A stretch of 64,000 nt of DNA from the NCBI GenBank assembly GCA_016758905.1, contig JAEPQZ010000010.1, forward strand, positions 558,001 through 622,000. Direction: 5' to 3'. Positions 43,532-54,523 of the stretch are shown here, one piece after another (position 1 is the first letter of the stretch; each line of letters starts with the position of its first letter). Source of the stretch: Umbelopsis isabellina. Taxonomy: Eukaryota > Mucoromycota > Umbelopsidomycetes > Umbelopsidales > Umbelopsidaceae. Made by a program: the position numbers and the translations under genes. The notes beneath the pieces were generated by a model that was given only the letters and a program-made list of their open reading frames with translations, ran no database searches and had not been told where the DNA came from.

Positions 43532-45450
43532 ATGTCATCTACAGTAGATTCCCAAAGTCCATGGCCACCTGCTAAGGCAATATCTATGCGTCTAAACAGG
43601 GAAGCTCTTGCTTACCTAGAGGAACTGACTGAAAAATCGACTACCAAAGGACAAGCACAACCGAAGCTAAGCATACGGTTTGGAGACAATCCAGTTAGTA
43701 GTACTATATGTTTTCTTTTGTTCCATAAGCTTGCTTTACTAAAACTTTGTTCTACAGGTTATAATGATAGAAGGAAGGTCGTTTCCGTTTTCAATGGCAA
43801 AAGATACGGCCCACACGCAAATATATAAGCGCCGATCTACTACCACGTTACAACCTCTGGCAGAAATCACCCATAAGGCAAACATGACTCCAGTGCTTTC
43901 TTCGGATTACAAGTCGCGAGTGAAGGCTCGCGCAGAAGAAGCAGAAAGAGAAAAGAAGTCTCGGAAGATAGCTCTTATCGATAATCCCATCAACACATCG
44001 TCGTCAAGTATGAAAAACTCTCGGGCGATAGCAACAACGACTAAAAGGACACCAACTTCACAAAGTTCAGGAGTAATTCATTCTCCAGTCATTGTATCCT
44101 CTACAGGCAGTGAAGTTTCGAGGTCAACGTCTTCATCCTCTAGCCTGCGAGAACGAGTGATACAGCTTTTGGCTTTGAAGCCTTTTAAGTTGTCTTTATT
44201 AGCAAACATGGTGAAAGCTTCTGAAAAGGATCTTTTGCGCATGATTAAAAAGGTATGCTAGCTGACTATAATCTTATGAGATTCACAATGATTCTTGTTT
44301 GATTACTCACAACTCACTTAGATGGCAACTAACTCTGGAGATACATGGACGCTAAGACCAGATATATATAAAGAAGTTAAAATCTGGGATTGGAGTCGCT
44401 ACGATACCAAAGAAAAAGAAGAAGTCGCCAACAATGCTCGACGAGCATTTGACGCTTTGAAGGTACCACTGACTGCTCCGGAAAGACTGCGTTTGGAAAA
44501 ACCCGCTCCTCCGGTTAGACCCCCAAAGCCTAAACCTGCTTCGTCCCCATTGATAACAACGACCTCCGCTACTGACGACGGTGAATCCACCACACAAAAA
44601 GCTGGTGAAGATGCTAAAGTATCGAAGAAAAAGAAGAAGGCTAGTTCCACAGCCATTTCTCGCAAGACAGCAACTAAACCAGCTGTATCTACTGAACCAT
44701 CTCCTTCTCATCTGAAGGCTACCGTTCTTACTCCTCCATCACATTCATCGTCAAACAAAATCTCATCTCCTTCACCTTTAAAGACGTCTGCTACTCACGA
44801 GCGACATGGTGGCAAGTCACCATTAGCTAACAAACATAATAATACCGTTGCCTCCGCTTCACATGATGCATCAGAACGCTCGCCGCTGAAACGTCGGTCT
44901 GATGAAGAGAACAATTCCAGTAGCCGATATAAAATACCCAAGCGAAGCGAAATCGCCAAGTTACCATCATCAAGATCTGATTCTGAAGGTAAATTTTTCT
45001 TTTTTTCTATATCAATCTGTTTTCCTCCAACTAACGTTTGGTGTTCCTTTTTTAGAATCAACAGCCTCGTACACACAATTATCGGAAAAAATTCCGAAAA
45101 TTACTTCAGTGCAAGAATACGCGGAATTAGAGAAACGCTTCAGAAATCATTATCGAGAGTATAAGCAACTCGGCGATGATTTGAATCGCCAAAGAAAGTT
45201 CGTTGAAGCTATCGAGGCAGCAGAAGCCGACAAGTCGGCCGGAATAGCGTCAATTGAGTACAAGGATGTCAAAACGAAATTCGAGCAGTCTAATGGTGCC
45301 AGCGAAGATAAATGGCAGAGCCTCATATCAATGTCTGAGCGCTACGTTTCTTTACATGCCGAACTGGTCGCCATGAAGGATGAAATGTGGCGAGCTTTTC
45401 GAGAAGATAAAATTGTAAATGAAATTGATCAAAATGGTGTTGTAGCTTAG
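43532..45450 (+). CDS. RNA polymerase II elongation factor ELL
   Basis: Four exons (43532-43693, 43758-44252, 44322-44988, 45056-45450) give 572 residues. ELL raises the catalytic rate of Pol II and belongs to super/little elongation complexes in animals. The N-terminal ELL domain covers about residues 1-290; the winged-helix segment includes RERVIQLLALKPFKLSLL and DTWTLRPDIYKEVKIWDW. The middle is Ser/Pro/Lys-rich and disordered. The C-terminus is an occludin/ELL homology domain: ITSVQEYAELEKRFRNHY, REYKQLGDDLNRQRK and WQSLISMSERYVSLHAEL. This domain order is diagnostic. The family is absent from S. cerevisiae but kept in early-diverging and some other fungi. Confidence 0.9.
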
Positions 45451-45660
45451 CATATCAGCTATCGACAAGCTATGATCATATAAATAAGTTTTAAAAATTT
45501 TTGGACTTGCTTCTAGTGTTGACTGTGGTTATCACCTTATCTCGGCAGCTACTGCCATTTAAAAATCAAGCTTTTCGTCGAGAGTGTTGCAAATCTTGAT
45601 GTGGCATTATCTCCAATATTTTGGGATGAGTATACCAAGGTGGTCTCCAAAAAATTATAA

Positions 45661-45732
45661 GGAGCTATGGCCCAATGGACAAGGCGCTTGACTACGAATC
45701 AAGAGATTCCAGGTTCGACCCCTGGTAGCTTC
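45661..45732 (+). tRNA. tRNA-Arg (anticodon ACG)
   Basis: 72 nt without an intron. The acceptor stem pairs GGAGCTA with TAGCTTC (one G-T wobble). The anticodon stem-loop CTTGA-CTACGAA-TCAAG places ACG as the anticodon, and the T-arm carries GGTTCGACCCC-type sequence. A T7 run at 45735-45741 is the Pol III terminator. An identical gene sits on the other strand at 51390-51461. Confidence 0.95.
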
Positions 45733-45734
45733 AC

Positions 45735-45741
45735 TTTTTTT
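45735..45741 (+). terminator. Pol III T-run terminator of tRNA-Arg
   Basis: Seven T residues begin two bases after the mature 3' end of the tRNA-Arg gene. Confidence 0.7.
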
Positions 45742-45975
45742 AAAAAAAAAAATTTAACCAACTCGAAAAAAAATCCGCACGATACTGCGTGCTTAAAAGC
45801 TGTGACCAACAAACATCTTTTGATTTGAATTTTTTTGTTTAATGAAAATAGATACAATAAGGAAGATGGTTACTTATACACATATTTAAAATAGTAGTAC
45901 TACTATATACACTGGTGTCCCTTTTTTATATGGGAATATTATAATGTTGGTAAAATTGTATAGAGTATGATTAAT

Positions 45976-46686
45976 TTACCACCAGCGTCTGCGGTAACCT
46001 GCAGCTTCCTTATCATAAGCATTAACGCGACGGCCGCCGCCACAGCAGCAAGCCAAGAGCCACCAACCAGAAGCAAATAGGAGAGCAATAGTAGCACCAA
46101 GAGTCATCCAGGTGGCAGGACCCAAGTGACCGCTAGCTCCACTCATAGCAGAACTAACTTCATGAATACCTTGAAGATCAATGACAAGACCCATGATAAA
46201 GGTTACAAGCATGACAACAAAGGCGATAAAGGTGGCGAATGAGGCACACAGATCAGAACCGCGGCTATAGTGGTTGAGGGAGGTGATGGCCAGAGCAATG
46301 AATGTAAGAGCAGTAGCAATAAAGTACATGACGAAAACAGCAAGGAATAGGCGTTCATGTCCTGAAAGACCATCTATGTTGTTGAGACCAGGGGCTTGAT
46401 CTAAACAGAAACTGGTAAATACAATGCATCTCTGGCAGTATGTCAAACATTCACTCTACTTACTCCAAGGGAAGGCAGCAACGGGCTTGCTACATGTTTG
46501 GATATTTCCGCTACCATCTCCAGAACAATAATTCCATAGACCAAAGTCGAGGGTTTCTGAAGAAGTGCTGATTCTTGCGAAATACAAACTTCTCAAGAAA
46601 GGCTTGTTGTAGGTGTTACCGATCAGAGAAAAGATCTCGAGCACCAAAGCAGCGAAGGTAAGGAATATAGCAGGGAAAGCTACCAT
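45976..46686 (-). CDS. SUR7/PalI-like four-TM plasma-membrane protein
   Basis: Two exons (46686-46464, 46400-45976) give 215 residues. Four hydrophobic segments are visible: FPAIFLTFAALVLEIFSLI at the N-terminus, FLAVFVMYFIATALTFIAL, FATFIAFVVMLVTFIMGLV and MTLGATIALLFASGWWLLA. The first extracellular loop contains the FGLWNYCSG motif, the W-x5-C-like signature of the SUR7/claudin-like group. A short Cys/Gly/Arg-rich cytoplasmic tail ends YRRRWW. Fungal SUR7-type proteins act in membrane microdomains, endocytosis and wall integrity. Which member this is cannot be decided. Confidence 0.85.
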
Positions 46687-47512
46687 CTTGTTGTGGTCAA
46701 AAAAGTAGTAAGATTATTTTTTAAAATCTTTGAGGAGAGGCACGAGCTGGTGTCTTTATATCCTTTTTGACATTAGGAATCCCGAAATAGTTTGCGAGTG
46801 GTGACTTCACCCATTGCATCAAAACATTGCCTTTTTTTGTCACTTCCCTACTGCCAAGACGAATTTCACTACCCGATGTTTGTTCCCTTAGAGTTTTACG
46901 CTCAGATCACGATAAATTTAGAAGCATCATTGCACTGCCTCATTCTAAAGCATTTGAATAACATGTCTTTTGAGCACTTGTCGCCAATGAGAGTTATATC
47001 AAATATTCGATGTCAGTCAAAAGACATCCAAAAACAAAACAAAACAAAAAACAAAAAAGCTATCTTTGTCACACTTATCGTAAAAGGTATTTGGTCCAAT
47101 GATATCATCTTGCTGGCGGATGTTGGTACTCACGTGCCGCTCTTTATTTTCTCTGGAAGGGCGGTGGCTGGTATATACGGAAGGGCTAGCGGTGTTCTTA
47201 TTTTAGTATTGCCAAGAGAGAAATGGTATCATGAAGCTAGACCCTACATCTGCTGCGCGTTTCAACCGCCACAAAGCAACCCCCTGTCCAGGTACACTAA
47301 AACCAATATGCTATCACCCCACCATCAGCCTCGATAGCTAGAAACTTTTTGCATCGCCCCTCATTGGTAACGTGGCGTGGCCTCAAAAGGCATACTATGA
47401 CGATGTTGCAAAAGTATGTCATGTATCTGTCTCACAGAACCTCTTGAACATTTTTCTTGACGTTATATAAATTTTAAAAATTGTCTTTTTTGTAAAACTA
47501 AACTAGAACAGA
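46687..47512. other. Intergenic region with a TATA element
   Basis: 826 bp between the phosphatase 3' end and the SUR7-like start (both minus strand). CTTTATA at 46754-46760 reads TATAAAG on the minus strand, 74 bp from the SUR7-like ATG, and is its likely TATA box. The 181-codon plus-strand frame across here starts at TTG and includes a KQNKTKNKKA run; I do not accept it. Confidence 0.5.
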
Positions 47513-48898
47513 TTATTGGGACATCATTAAATTATCCTGTACTTTAGTTAATACTTCTGGGGTAATCTGGCATCTCTCCGTAAAAAAATCGTTCAAAGAA
47601 GAAGTCTTTTCAAGATGATCAAACATGTCTTGTAGTGCCTATATTAGAACATTGTCATTTCTTCATTCAACTTATATTTGCGCCACATGGTTGTTCATTT
47701 ACCTCAGGATCTGTATGTGCGAATTCGTCCTTGAGACCAAGCCCATTCATTTCGTCTTTAACGTCGTCGTATTGTAGGTGAAGACCATCCCTTGACTTGC
47801 TATAATCGGCTAATATTACCTTCCGATCAATTCCACATGCTGATAATATCAGGGCAATCACAACCCCAGTACGATCCTTTCCTTGCTCACAGTGTATGAG
47901 AGCGGGAAGGCTTTCTGTATCGCTTAATATGCCAAATATCTGCAAGATGTATGTTTAATCTTTCGTTTGGCCAAAAATGCCGTTAATGTCGGGTTGTTCC
48001 AACTTACATCCTTGAGTGCCTTATCCGACGTTTCGGCGTAGTCAATATATAATCCTGATAACCCCTTGCGATTCAGTACCTGTTCAGAAAATCGCTGTTT
48101 TATTTCTTTCAAATGTCCGTGAAGAGCATCGATAGCGGCAAGTCTAAAGCAAAAAAAAATTTAGTTTCCAGACAATACTAGCAGCAAATACTATTTTCAG
48201 AATGAAGCTAACGTTTTGGTAGCTGTGGAAGCAGGTTTCCAAACCCCTTCTCGCTTGAATCGCCCTCCACCAACTTGGATCTGTTTGAGCTTTGTGTGCT
48301 CAGGAAATTCTTTTGGCTGTGATGATACTTCTGTTCGTACTGTTCATAACAACATTAGCTGTAAAGGGTTGAATTAGCCAGGATGCGCTTTGGGTTTCTG
48401 GGTCCAGTATACTTTTGCCAACATACCTCCCTCCACATTGAGTCTTAGTATAGCTCCATCATTACTCACCGTTGAGGCTATTTTTTTAGTCAGTCAATGA
48501 AACCAGAAAACTCCGAAAGGATGAACACTTACTCTGACGAGAGTTCAATAACAGTACGAATGCCTTTCTCTTCCAGCATTTTTTGCAGCTCATAAGGTTC
48601 ATTAGCATCTATTAACCAATTGTTTTTAGAGAAAACTTTCATTTTTGCAAACGTAACCACGTGAAGTTACATACTCAAGGCCCCTGAACGGAATAGCACA
48701 TTTTCTTTCATAACGCTGGATGAGATCAACTGTTAAATACAATTTTTTAAATAGCCAGTTCCTTCAAGATCTAACTCTAGAACATCCATAATAAACTTGC
48801 CTTGATTTTCCGAGTTTCAGCTTGGGAGAGCTTTTATTTACGCTCCATCCGACGTCTCTATAGTTTATAACTACTTCTTCACTGGATACTTTTTGCAT
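47513..48898 (-). CDS. PTP-fold tyrosine (or dual-specificity) phosphatase
   Basis: A gene with about eight exons; exons 1-3 are 48898-48801, 48715-48675 and 48608-48533. The N-terminus has VINYRDVGWSVN, equal to the NFRDxG motif of fungal Y_phosphatase3-type enzymes, then ENVLFRSGAL. The catalytic P-loop is HCEQGKDRTG (HC-x5-R), with VVIALILSACGI after it. The expected general acid would lie further N-terminal. The loop resembles MptpB-like and fungal tyrosine/dual-specificity phosphatases. The first intron starts with GC (GCAAGT), like one in CSN5. No targeting signal is seen. Substrate unknown; phosphotyrosine or phosphoinositide are both possible for this fold. Confidence 0.85.
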
Positions 48899-49061
48899 AA
48901 AATTTATTTCGACTTTTATGGAGAAAAAGAGTAGGTACACAAAATTGAGGTTAGGTTGATATATGTCGGCAATCATGTGATGTGACGACATAAAGTTACA
49001 CCATTGGCAAAAAAGCCAACAGCAGAATATCCAAAATAGAGCTTTTTTTTTTTTTACATAA

Positions 49062-50951
49062 ATGACGCGCGCTTCAAGGCGAACGGCAAGCCGCTCAAGC
49101 TCACGTGGTGAACAGGGTAACGTTGCTTTACCAAATTGTTCAAGCTGCATGTCTTCGGAATATTGACTGTTTCTCATCTCAAAGTCGAGGAGTCTGGAGC
49201 TAATGAAGTGCGACCTCGATCCACTTCTGGAAGCTCCGCCTTTGCTGCCCAGAATATTCAGGACTTTGGTCAATTCAAGGTGAGATCCGGCAGTGATCTC
49301 CAACAAAAAAGGACCAACAGTGGTAGTCACGCTCTCGCAGAAACCGGTGATACCATGACTCCTCATAAAGAGCGAATGCGAGTTCTTGAAGCTTTGGACC
49401 TTAACCAGACCATGCAGCAAGAAATAATGAAACAGCTATCATGGATAGACGATAGCATTGTCCTTAATTTACAACATCTGGTGAGAAGACTTTTTTTATA
49501 AAAAATTGATTGATGACAAAAGGGTTAATTGTGTCGCTCAAGTATGAAGTACGTGCCATGAGGTGGAAAGAACAGAGGATCAACCGCAGCAAATCCTTTG
49601 CTCAAAGAGTGAGCGGCCGGCCGCCAAACTTCTTTGTAGATGAACACAATGAGGTAAAGAAGTATCTTAAAGAATTAGAATTATCAATGCTCATACTGAA
49701 CATTTCTCATCATCGCAAAGGCACCAGCTCTTCCAAAAACTCCGTATAATGCGACTGCATGGCGAGCATATAGATATAGGCCATGTAAGTTGCATAATAC
49801 CTTTTGTCATTTCTTGGCCAGCTAAACTTATTGAATAACGATAGGGACGCACAAAGAAAGGGGAAAGCTCATAGAGGCTATCAGAACTGAGGCTAGGAGA
49901 TTGATGGCATTGGATTATCACGCAAGGTAAACCTTGGTTGTCTTTTCATTATTCCACACTTTCACCATCCGGGCTTTGTCTTAAATCATATCTGCTTTAT
50001 GAACTCTAGTGGCCATCATCATTTAATATGGGAGGTAGAAAAAGTCAGTGATGAGAGGTTGGAGGTGTACTCTGTTGATAGAATCGATTGGAAACGTGTT
50101 AGCAAGATATACGTACGTATGAGTCGTGTGTCAAGCGTGTTGTTATATTGTCCTTTAGGCTGACATGGTTATAGGTACCTACCAGGACGCCAATGGAATG
50201 CATGATCCAGTGGACAACCCAGGAGCATCCCAAAATCAACAAAACACCTTGGTCGGTAAAGGAGAATCAGACGCTTATGAAACTCGTCAAGAAGTATGGT
50301 CAATACGGTAACTGGGAAAAGATTGCAATCGCATTACATACAGATCGAACGGTATCGCAGTGCTTTTCTCATTATCAGTCTCAAGCGAATCGCCAACAAG
50401 CCAAGAAAAAATGGACCAAAAGCGAGGATCGCGTATTAACACAAGCAGTCAAGCAACTTGGTCCTAGAAACTGGCAACAAGTGGCACACATGTTGGGAGA
50501 TCGTACCGGTGGCCAATGCTTGCAACGATGGACAAAAGCGTTGGACCCTGCCATCAGGAGGTCACGATGGTCCGCTGAGGAAGACGAGGTCTTGAAAAAT
50601 GCTGTAGAAGTTTATGGCCTTGGAAATTGGACAAAGGTTCAGCAACATATACCAGGGAGGACGGATATGCAATGCAGGGAAAGATGGGTAAACATACTGG
50701 ATCCTGCGCTCGATCATTCCAAACTGAATGCTGAGGTAACGTTTGACCACACTCTATAACACATTACTTGTGGTCGCTCCACTAATGCTTCTTCCTAGGA
50801 ATTGGAAAAGCTACAAGATCTTGTGAAAGAGCATGGCCCAAAATGGTCCGTGCTAGTGCAGTATTTTCCAGGTAGAACGGACAATCAATTGCTTCGAGCA
50901 TGGAAAACTCTTGGACAACAGCAGCAACAAACAGATGTAAATAGCCCATAA
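49062..50951 (+). CDS. Multi-repeat Myb protein, SNAPC4 (SNAP190)-like
   Basis: Eight exons (49062-49116, 49185-49480, 49543-49653, 49721-49784, 49845-49926, 50010-50112, 50175-50735, 50799-50951) sum to 474 residues. The last half holds at least four Myb repeats with regularly spaced Trp: INKTPWSVKENQTLMKLV, KKKWTKSEDRVLTQAV, RRSRWSAEEDEVLKNAV and LEKLQDLVKEHGPKWSVLV. RTPMECMIQW precedes the first repeat, as RTPWxC does in SNAPC4. The N-terminal half is helical with a short Arg/Ser-rich start. SNAPC4 binds snRNA-gene promoters. A fungal role in snRNA or other transcription is inference; a CDC5- or Reb1-like protein is less likely. Confidence 0.82.
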
Positions 50952-51389
50952 ATCACTGTATAATAAAGTGTAATTTTAAAGTGCCCAACAGCGACAAGTG
51001 TCAGTACTACTTTTACTAAGGCTGTCCGATGTGACTTCGTATCGTATTAATCAACCTCAAGAGAAGGTCACTCGGTTGAGGGAAACTATCACAAATCTAA
51101 ACAGGGAACCTAACAAGTGTCGGCCTAACTTTTAGGACGGTCGTCCATTGTGACTTTGACTTGTTCGGAGTCATATTGGACACCTCTTTAGAATAGTCAC
51201 GTCTAAATATTTTGTTAGAAATCAGTCACACCGATAAGGTATAAAAAGAGAATTAGATATATGAATAAATCGGCATCAATTAACCTCACGAGAAGTCCAC
51301 TCGTCTGCAGGGATATTATCAGAGACTAAAATATAGAACAACAAGTATAAAAAGCAATGTATCTGAAAAAAAAAAGCAGCCAAAAGAGT
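50952..51389. repeat. Degenerate direct repeats downstream of the Myb gene
   Basis: Two diverged unit types recur. Unit A (ACAAGTGTC... to ...TGTGACTT, about 44 bp) is at 50994-51037 and 51113-51156. Unit B (AACCTCA-GAGAAG--CACTCG..., about 58 bp) is at 51046-51103 and 51275-51332. The copies differ at many positions, so the array is old. No gene is seen. The tRNA-Arg(-) follows. Confidence 0.55.
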
Positions 51390-51461
51390 GAAGCTACCAG
51401 GGGTCGAACCTGGAATCTCTTGATTCGTAGTCAAGCGCCTTGTCCATTGGGCCATAGCTCC
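51390..51461 (-). tRNA. tRNA-Arg (anticodon ACG), second copy
   Basis: The 72-nt sequence is identical to that at 45661-45732 but on the opposite strand. Flanks beyond the mature gene are not similar, so only the tRNA itself is shared. A T-rich run (minus strand, near 51367-51375) can terminate transcription. Confidence 0.95.
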
Positions 51462-53549
51462 GATTTTAACAAAAAATTTTGAAAAAGTCTTTACCTTCTC
51501 TTAATTGTCGATAATTTATTTATGAAAATGCATCACCTTGGATCAGCCCTCCTAATAACATTAAATATATATCACAATACTTGAAGTGTCATGTGACTAT
51601 TTCTGTTACATTAAATGGAGTTAAATGGAAAGGAGGCGCATCATATTGTTGTAAGTTCGACCTGCTCACCTGCACCTGACCTGATCAGGCACTGTTCGGA
51701 TGGGCATGTCGATACAGCTGCGTGCAGTCACGTTAAAGCGATGATTCCTTGTGCGCTATGTGCTCTATGCAGCCAAACTATGCTGTAATTCTACCAAATG
51801 CAATAGCATGGTCGCATGATCAAGCTATCAAAAATTGCTGTGCTCTAAGTGACCAGTGGTATAACGTGAGCTGCTAACTTGTCAGAGTGAAGTAAAAAGC
51901 TTATCGTTCATGCAACGGGTAACCACACATGTAAGAGATAAGGAAAGAAACATAGCCAATGATATCTCAAATTCTCCCGTGTCGTTTATAGCACCTAGTC
52001 AAAAAATCACTCTTCAAAAGATCCTATTACTACGGACGTGTGGAGGAAACTTACAAGGAAGTCGCAAAAAATGAGGAATATTATGGGACAGAATATCGTA
52101 TGAACTTTTATAAGGTTTTCACAGAGTTCGGGCAATGTAATGAAGCGAAACGCTTGTATACCATGACTTTCAGGGAAAAGCTCTCTGCTGTTTAAAAACG
52201 AAGTTGAAGGTACAATAAATCGCAAAAAATGGAAAGAAGTGATGGTGTAATGCTGAATGTTCCTAGGGGCCATTCACCGGTCGTGGGTTCAACTAAGTTG
52301 CCTAGCTCAACCCGTTTCTCCTCTGGATAAACAAGAAATCGGGTACTGGATCGTATCGCCACCAGTACGCTCGACCGGTGCCTTGCCTGTCTATGAGTTT
52401 TTGACATTTCTAGACTTATTATAAAAGTTGGTCATTCTTTTAAACACTGCATTACCATTATTTCTCTTCTGAACTGCCACTACAATAATCAGCAGCTATA
52501 ATTCAGCAGCATAAACCACCAGTAAGAAGGAATTATTATTTTTTAAATATAATGAGCTTCGGCTTCAATCGAAGCTTATGTAAAAGTAAATTATATTGTC
52601 TATACCTGAGATGAAAAGTGCATATTGTGGTGAGCTCATACAGATGTTAGTTAAATTCTTTAGGAGGAGTTTCTCGCATGTCAAAACGCACGGACGCTTA
52701 GCCATGGTCATAAGCTCCATAATACTATGGAACGAAACCTTATTCCCCAATGTTCTTGTATCACATCGATGAAAGCAGAAAAGAAAGTCATGATATCGCC
52801 ATAAAATTTTTACTCGCATTCAAGGAATTTGTTTAATCTCAGGTCCACATTTCAGAAAGCATAGCTTGTCAAATGTGCTAATTCTAAGAATGCAAGGCAC
52901 CCTATGGAGTTCTATGTTACTGCTGATTATTATGACAGCTAAAAAGCCTTTTCTTTCCTTTTTCATTTTGGACTGAACAATGCTTACTCGAGATGAGCAT
53001 TCCGAAGTCAGAAAATCCGAACAATTGAGGTCCTTGTTGAAACTTGCTTCATATCTTGACGCTATCAGTTTCATAGAACCATCAGTGATAGATAGACTAT
53101 TTCATATCTCTACGTTTATATATTTGCATGGCATTACCTCCTTCAACTGCCTGACCAGCCGAGTGACTTTACATTGTTGTAGATTAGTAAAATCCCTGCT
53201 CTCATAACTTTGCTTCAGTCATGATAAACGAAAATATGTAGTATATCAATGTTTGGCGCTGGTGTAAGCTCTGTAATCCTGCACTGGCTCTTCACTCGCT
53301 CAGTAGCTTACACTGGCAAGGAACTATATAGCTTTCATCGTGCAGTTGACTGACACTGGCTATACCCGTTTATTCATTGTTTCATCCACTCGATAAACTC
53401 AGCTTCACAATCCTGACAAATGTATGATGAGGCTATAAACTTAGCCAGTCCTACCTTGTCTCAAAGATTTATTAGATAAAATTAAATGCAATTTTAATGA
53501 TTATATATGCATTGCGTCTTACTGTGTTAGATCACTTGCGTAACGAATA
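51462..53549. other. Gene-poor accessory region
   Basis: About 2 kb with no intact gene. It contains a decayed-looking coding fragment (51992-52195) and short unsupported frames. A stretch around 53255-53345 repeats imperfect GTAAGC / AGCTTACACTGG-type words on both strands. Base composition and lack of introns suggest old mobile-element debris, but I cannot name an element. Confidence 0.4.
51992..52195 (+). pseudogene. Orphan coding fragment (67 residues to stop)
   Basis: The frame reads VKKSLFKRSYYYGRVEETY... and ends ...AKRLYTMTFREKLSAV with TAA at 52193. Its Lys/Glu/Tyr-rich composition looks like protein, and it begins right after a good acceptor-like TTTATAG. No upstream exon or ATG is convincing. 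It may be the last exon of a decayed gene or transposon ORF. No family recognised. Confidence 0.3.
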
Positions 53550-53913
53550 TCACGTAAAGGTGTCACGTAACGCTGTCACGTAACGCTGCTCAATCGAAAG
53601 CGCCACCTTAGAGAATGGCTAAGGATTATGGAATAGCTACCTGAAGCAATTTTTAACAGACTGCATTAGCGTTATAGTATAGCTTTTGGTTAATAATCAA
53701 TGTAATCTAAGATGTTTGTGCAGAAAGGTAAAGCTAGTGTCACGTAACGATTTAAATAGAGTGCGCTATCTTTGAAATTGGCCGGATTAACCACCTAAAA
53801 AGATGTGGCAATTTGGTTTGTGGTTACTTTTCAAAAAATCCTCTTTTTTTATTTGTACTTGAAATGATTCTAGATATTGCGAAGGATATAGATATCATTT
53901 TTGTCACGTAACG
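53549..53913. repeat. Spaced GTCACGTAACG repeats, left cluster
   Basis: The 11-mer GTCACGTAACG occurs at 53562-53572, 53575-53585, 53739-53749 and 53903-53913, with a degraded copy (ATCACGTAAAG) at 53549. The last three are exactly 164 bp apart. The bases after each copy are also related (around 20 bp on, GCGCCACC, GCGCTATC or GTGCCACC). This suggests a diverged tandem repeat of about 164 bp. Inverted copies lie at 59055 and 59259. Confidence 0.75.
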
Positions 53914-54325
53914 GCGTAGCAATTGACTGTGCCACCGCAAAACCAAAACATTGACCATTCTGTTCCCATCTGTCAGAAGATTGCAACAATATTTGATCTT
54001 GAACATGGCCAAATTATTAATGTAGCATTTTAACATATATAAAGTATATTTTTATATGATGGACCAAGTGTATGATCGAGCCTAGAGTTGCTAGGGAAAT
54101 CTCGTATTTTGCAATAATTTTATAAAGAGTATGGTTGGCCAGCCAACATATCCTGCCGCGATAGTATAGTGGTCATTACTTCTCGTTGTGGCCGAGAGAA
54201 CGCTGGTTCGATTCCAGCTCGCGGCATCCTTTTTGATTGGTCAAGGTACAAAATTTCACCATTTTTGATTGATCTATCACTGAGAGCAATTGCTATTTAC
54301 TTTTTGCTTCGGTGGAGCTGAAGAA
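53900..54325 (+). repeat. Left arm of inverted repeat
   Basis: This segment matches the reverse complement of 58660-59075. The inner part, from GAGCCTAGAGTTGC through the tRNA-His gene to GATTGATCTAT, is essentially identical over about 210 bp. The outer part (53900-54060) and the innermost 40 bp are clearly related but diverged by substitutions and small gaps. The arm starts at a GTCACGTAACG copy. Exact ends need an alignment. Confidence 0.85.
54155..54226 (+). tRNA. tRNA-His (anticodon GTG)
   Basis: The acceptor stem pairs GCCGCGA with TCGCGGC. The anticodon stem-loop TCTCG-TTGTGGC-CGAGA gives GTG, and the T-arm is GGTTCGATTCC. A T5 run at 54230-54234 follows. The gene is inside the left inverted-repeat arm and is copied in the right arm. 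Confidence 0.94.
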
Positions 54326-54523
54326 GCGCGTCTCATGCTTACTACGGCGTGAAAAGTTCAACAGGAAAGTCCTACATCGTTAGCCGGCGAACGCTGGTCG
54401 ATTCCAGCTCGCGGCATCCTTTTTGATTGGTCAAGGTACAAAATTTCACCATTTTTGATTGATCTATCACTGAGAGCAATTGCTATTTACTTTTTGCTTC
54501 GGTGGAGCTGAAGAAATGCGTCT
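54198..54523. repeat. Direct duplication including the 3' part of tRNA-His
   Basis: Segment 54198-54333 is repeated at 54389-54523 with few changes. The second copy starts inside the tRNA (GAACGCTGG) and carries only its T-arm and acceptor 3' strand, with one T missing in GGTTCGATT. It is thus a truncated, non-functional tRNA-His relic. The near-identity points to a recent duplication. Confidence 0.85.
54389..54417 (+). pseudogene. Truncated tRNA-His relic
   Basis: The last 29 nt of the tRNA-His sequence recur here, with one T deleted in the T-loop region (GGTCGATTCC). The 5' half is replaced by unrelated sequence, so no cloverleaf can form. Confidence 0.8.

Noticed and set aside
46792-47337. 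181-codon plus-strand frame
   Set aside because: It begins at TTG, includes a KQNKTKNKKA run from A-rich DNA and has no family match; it overlaps the SUR7-like promoter.
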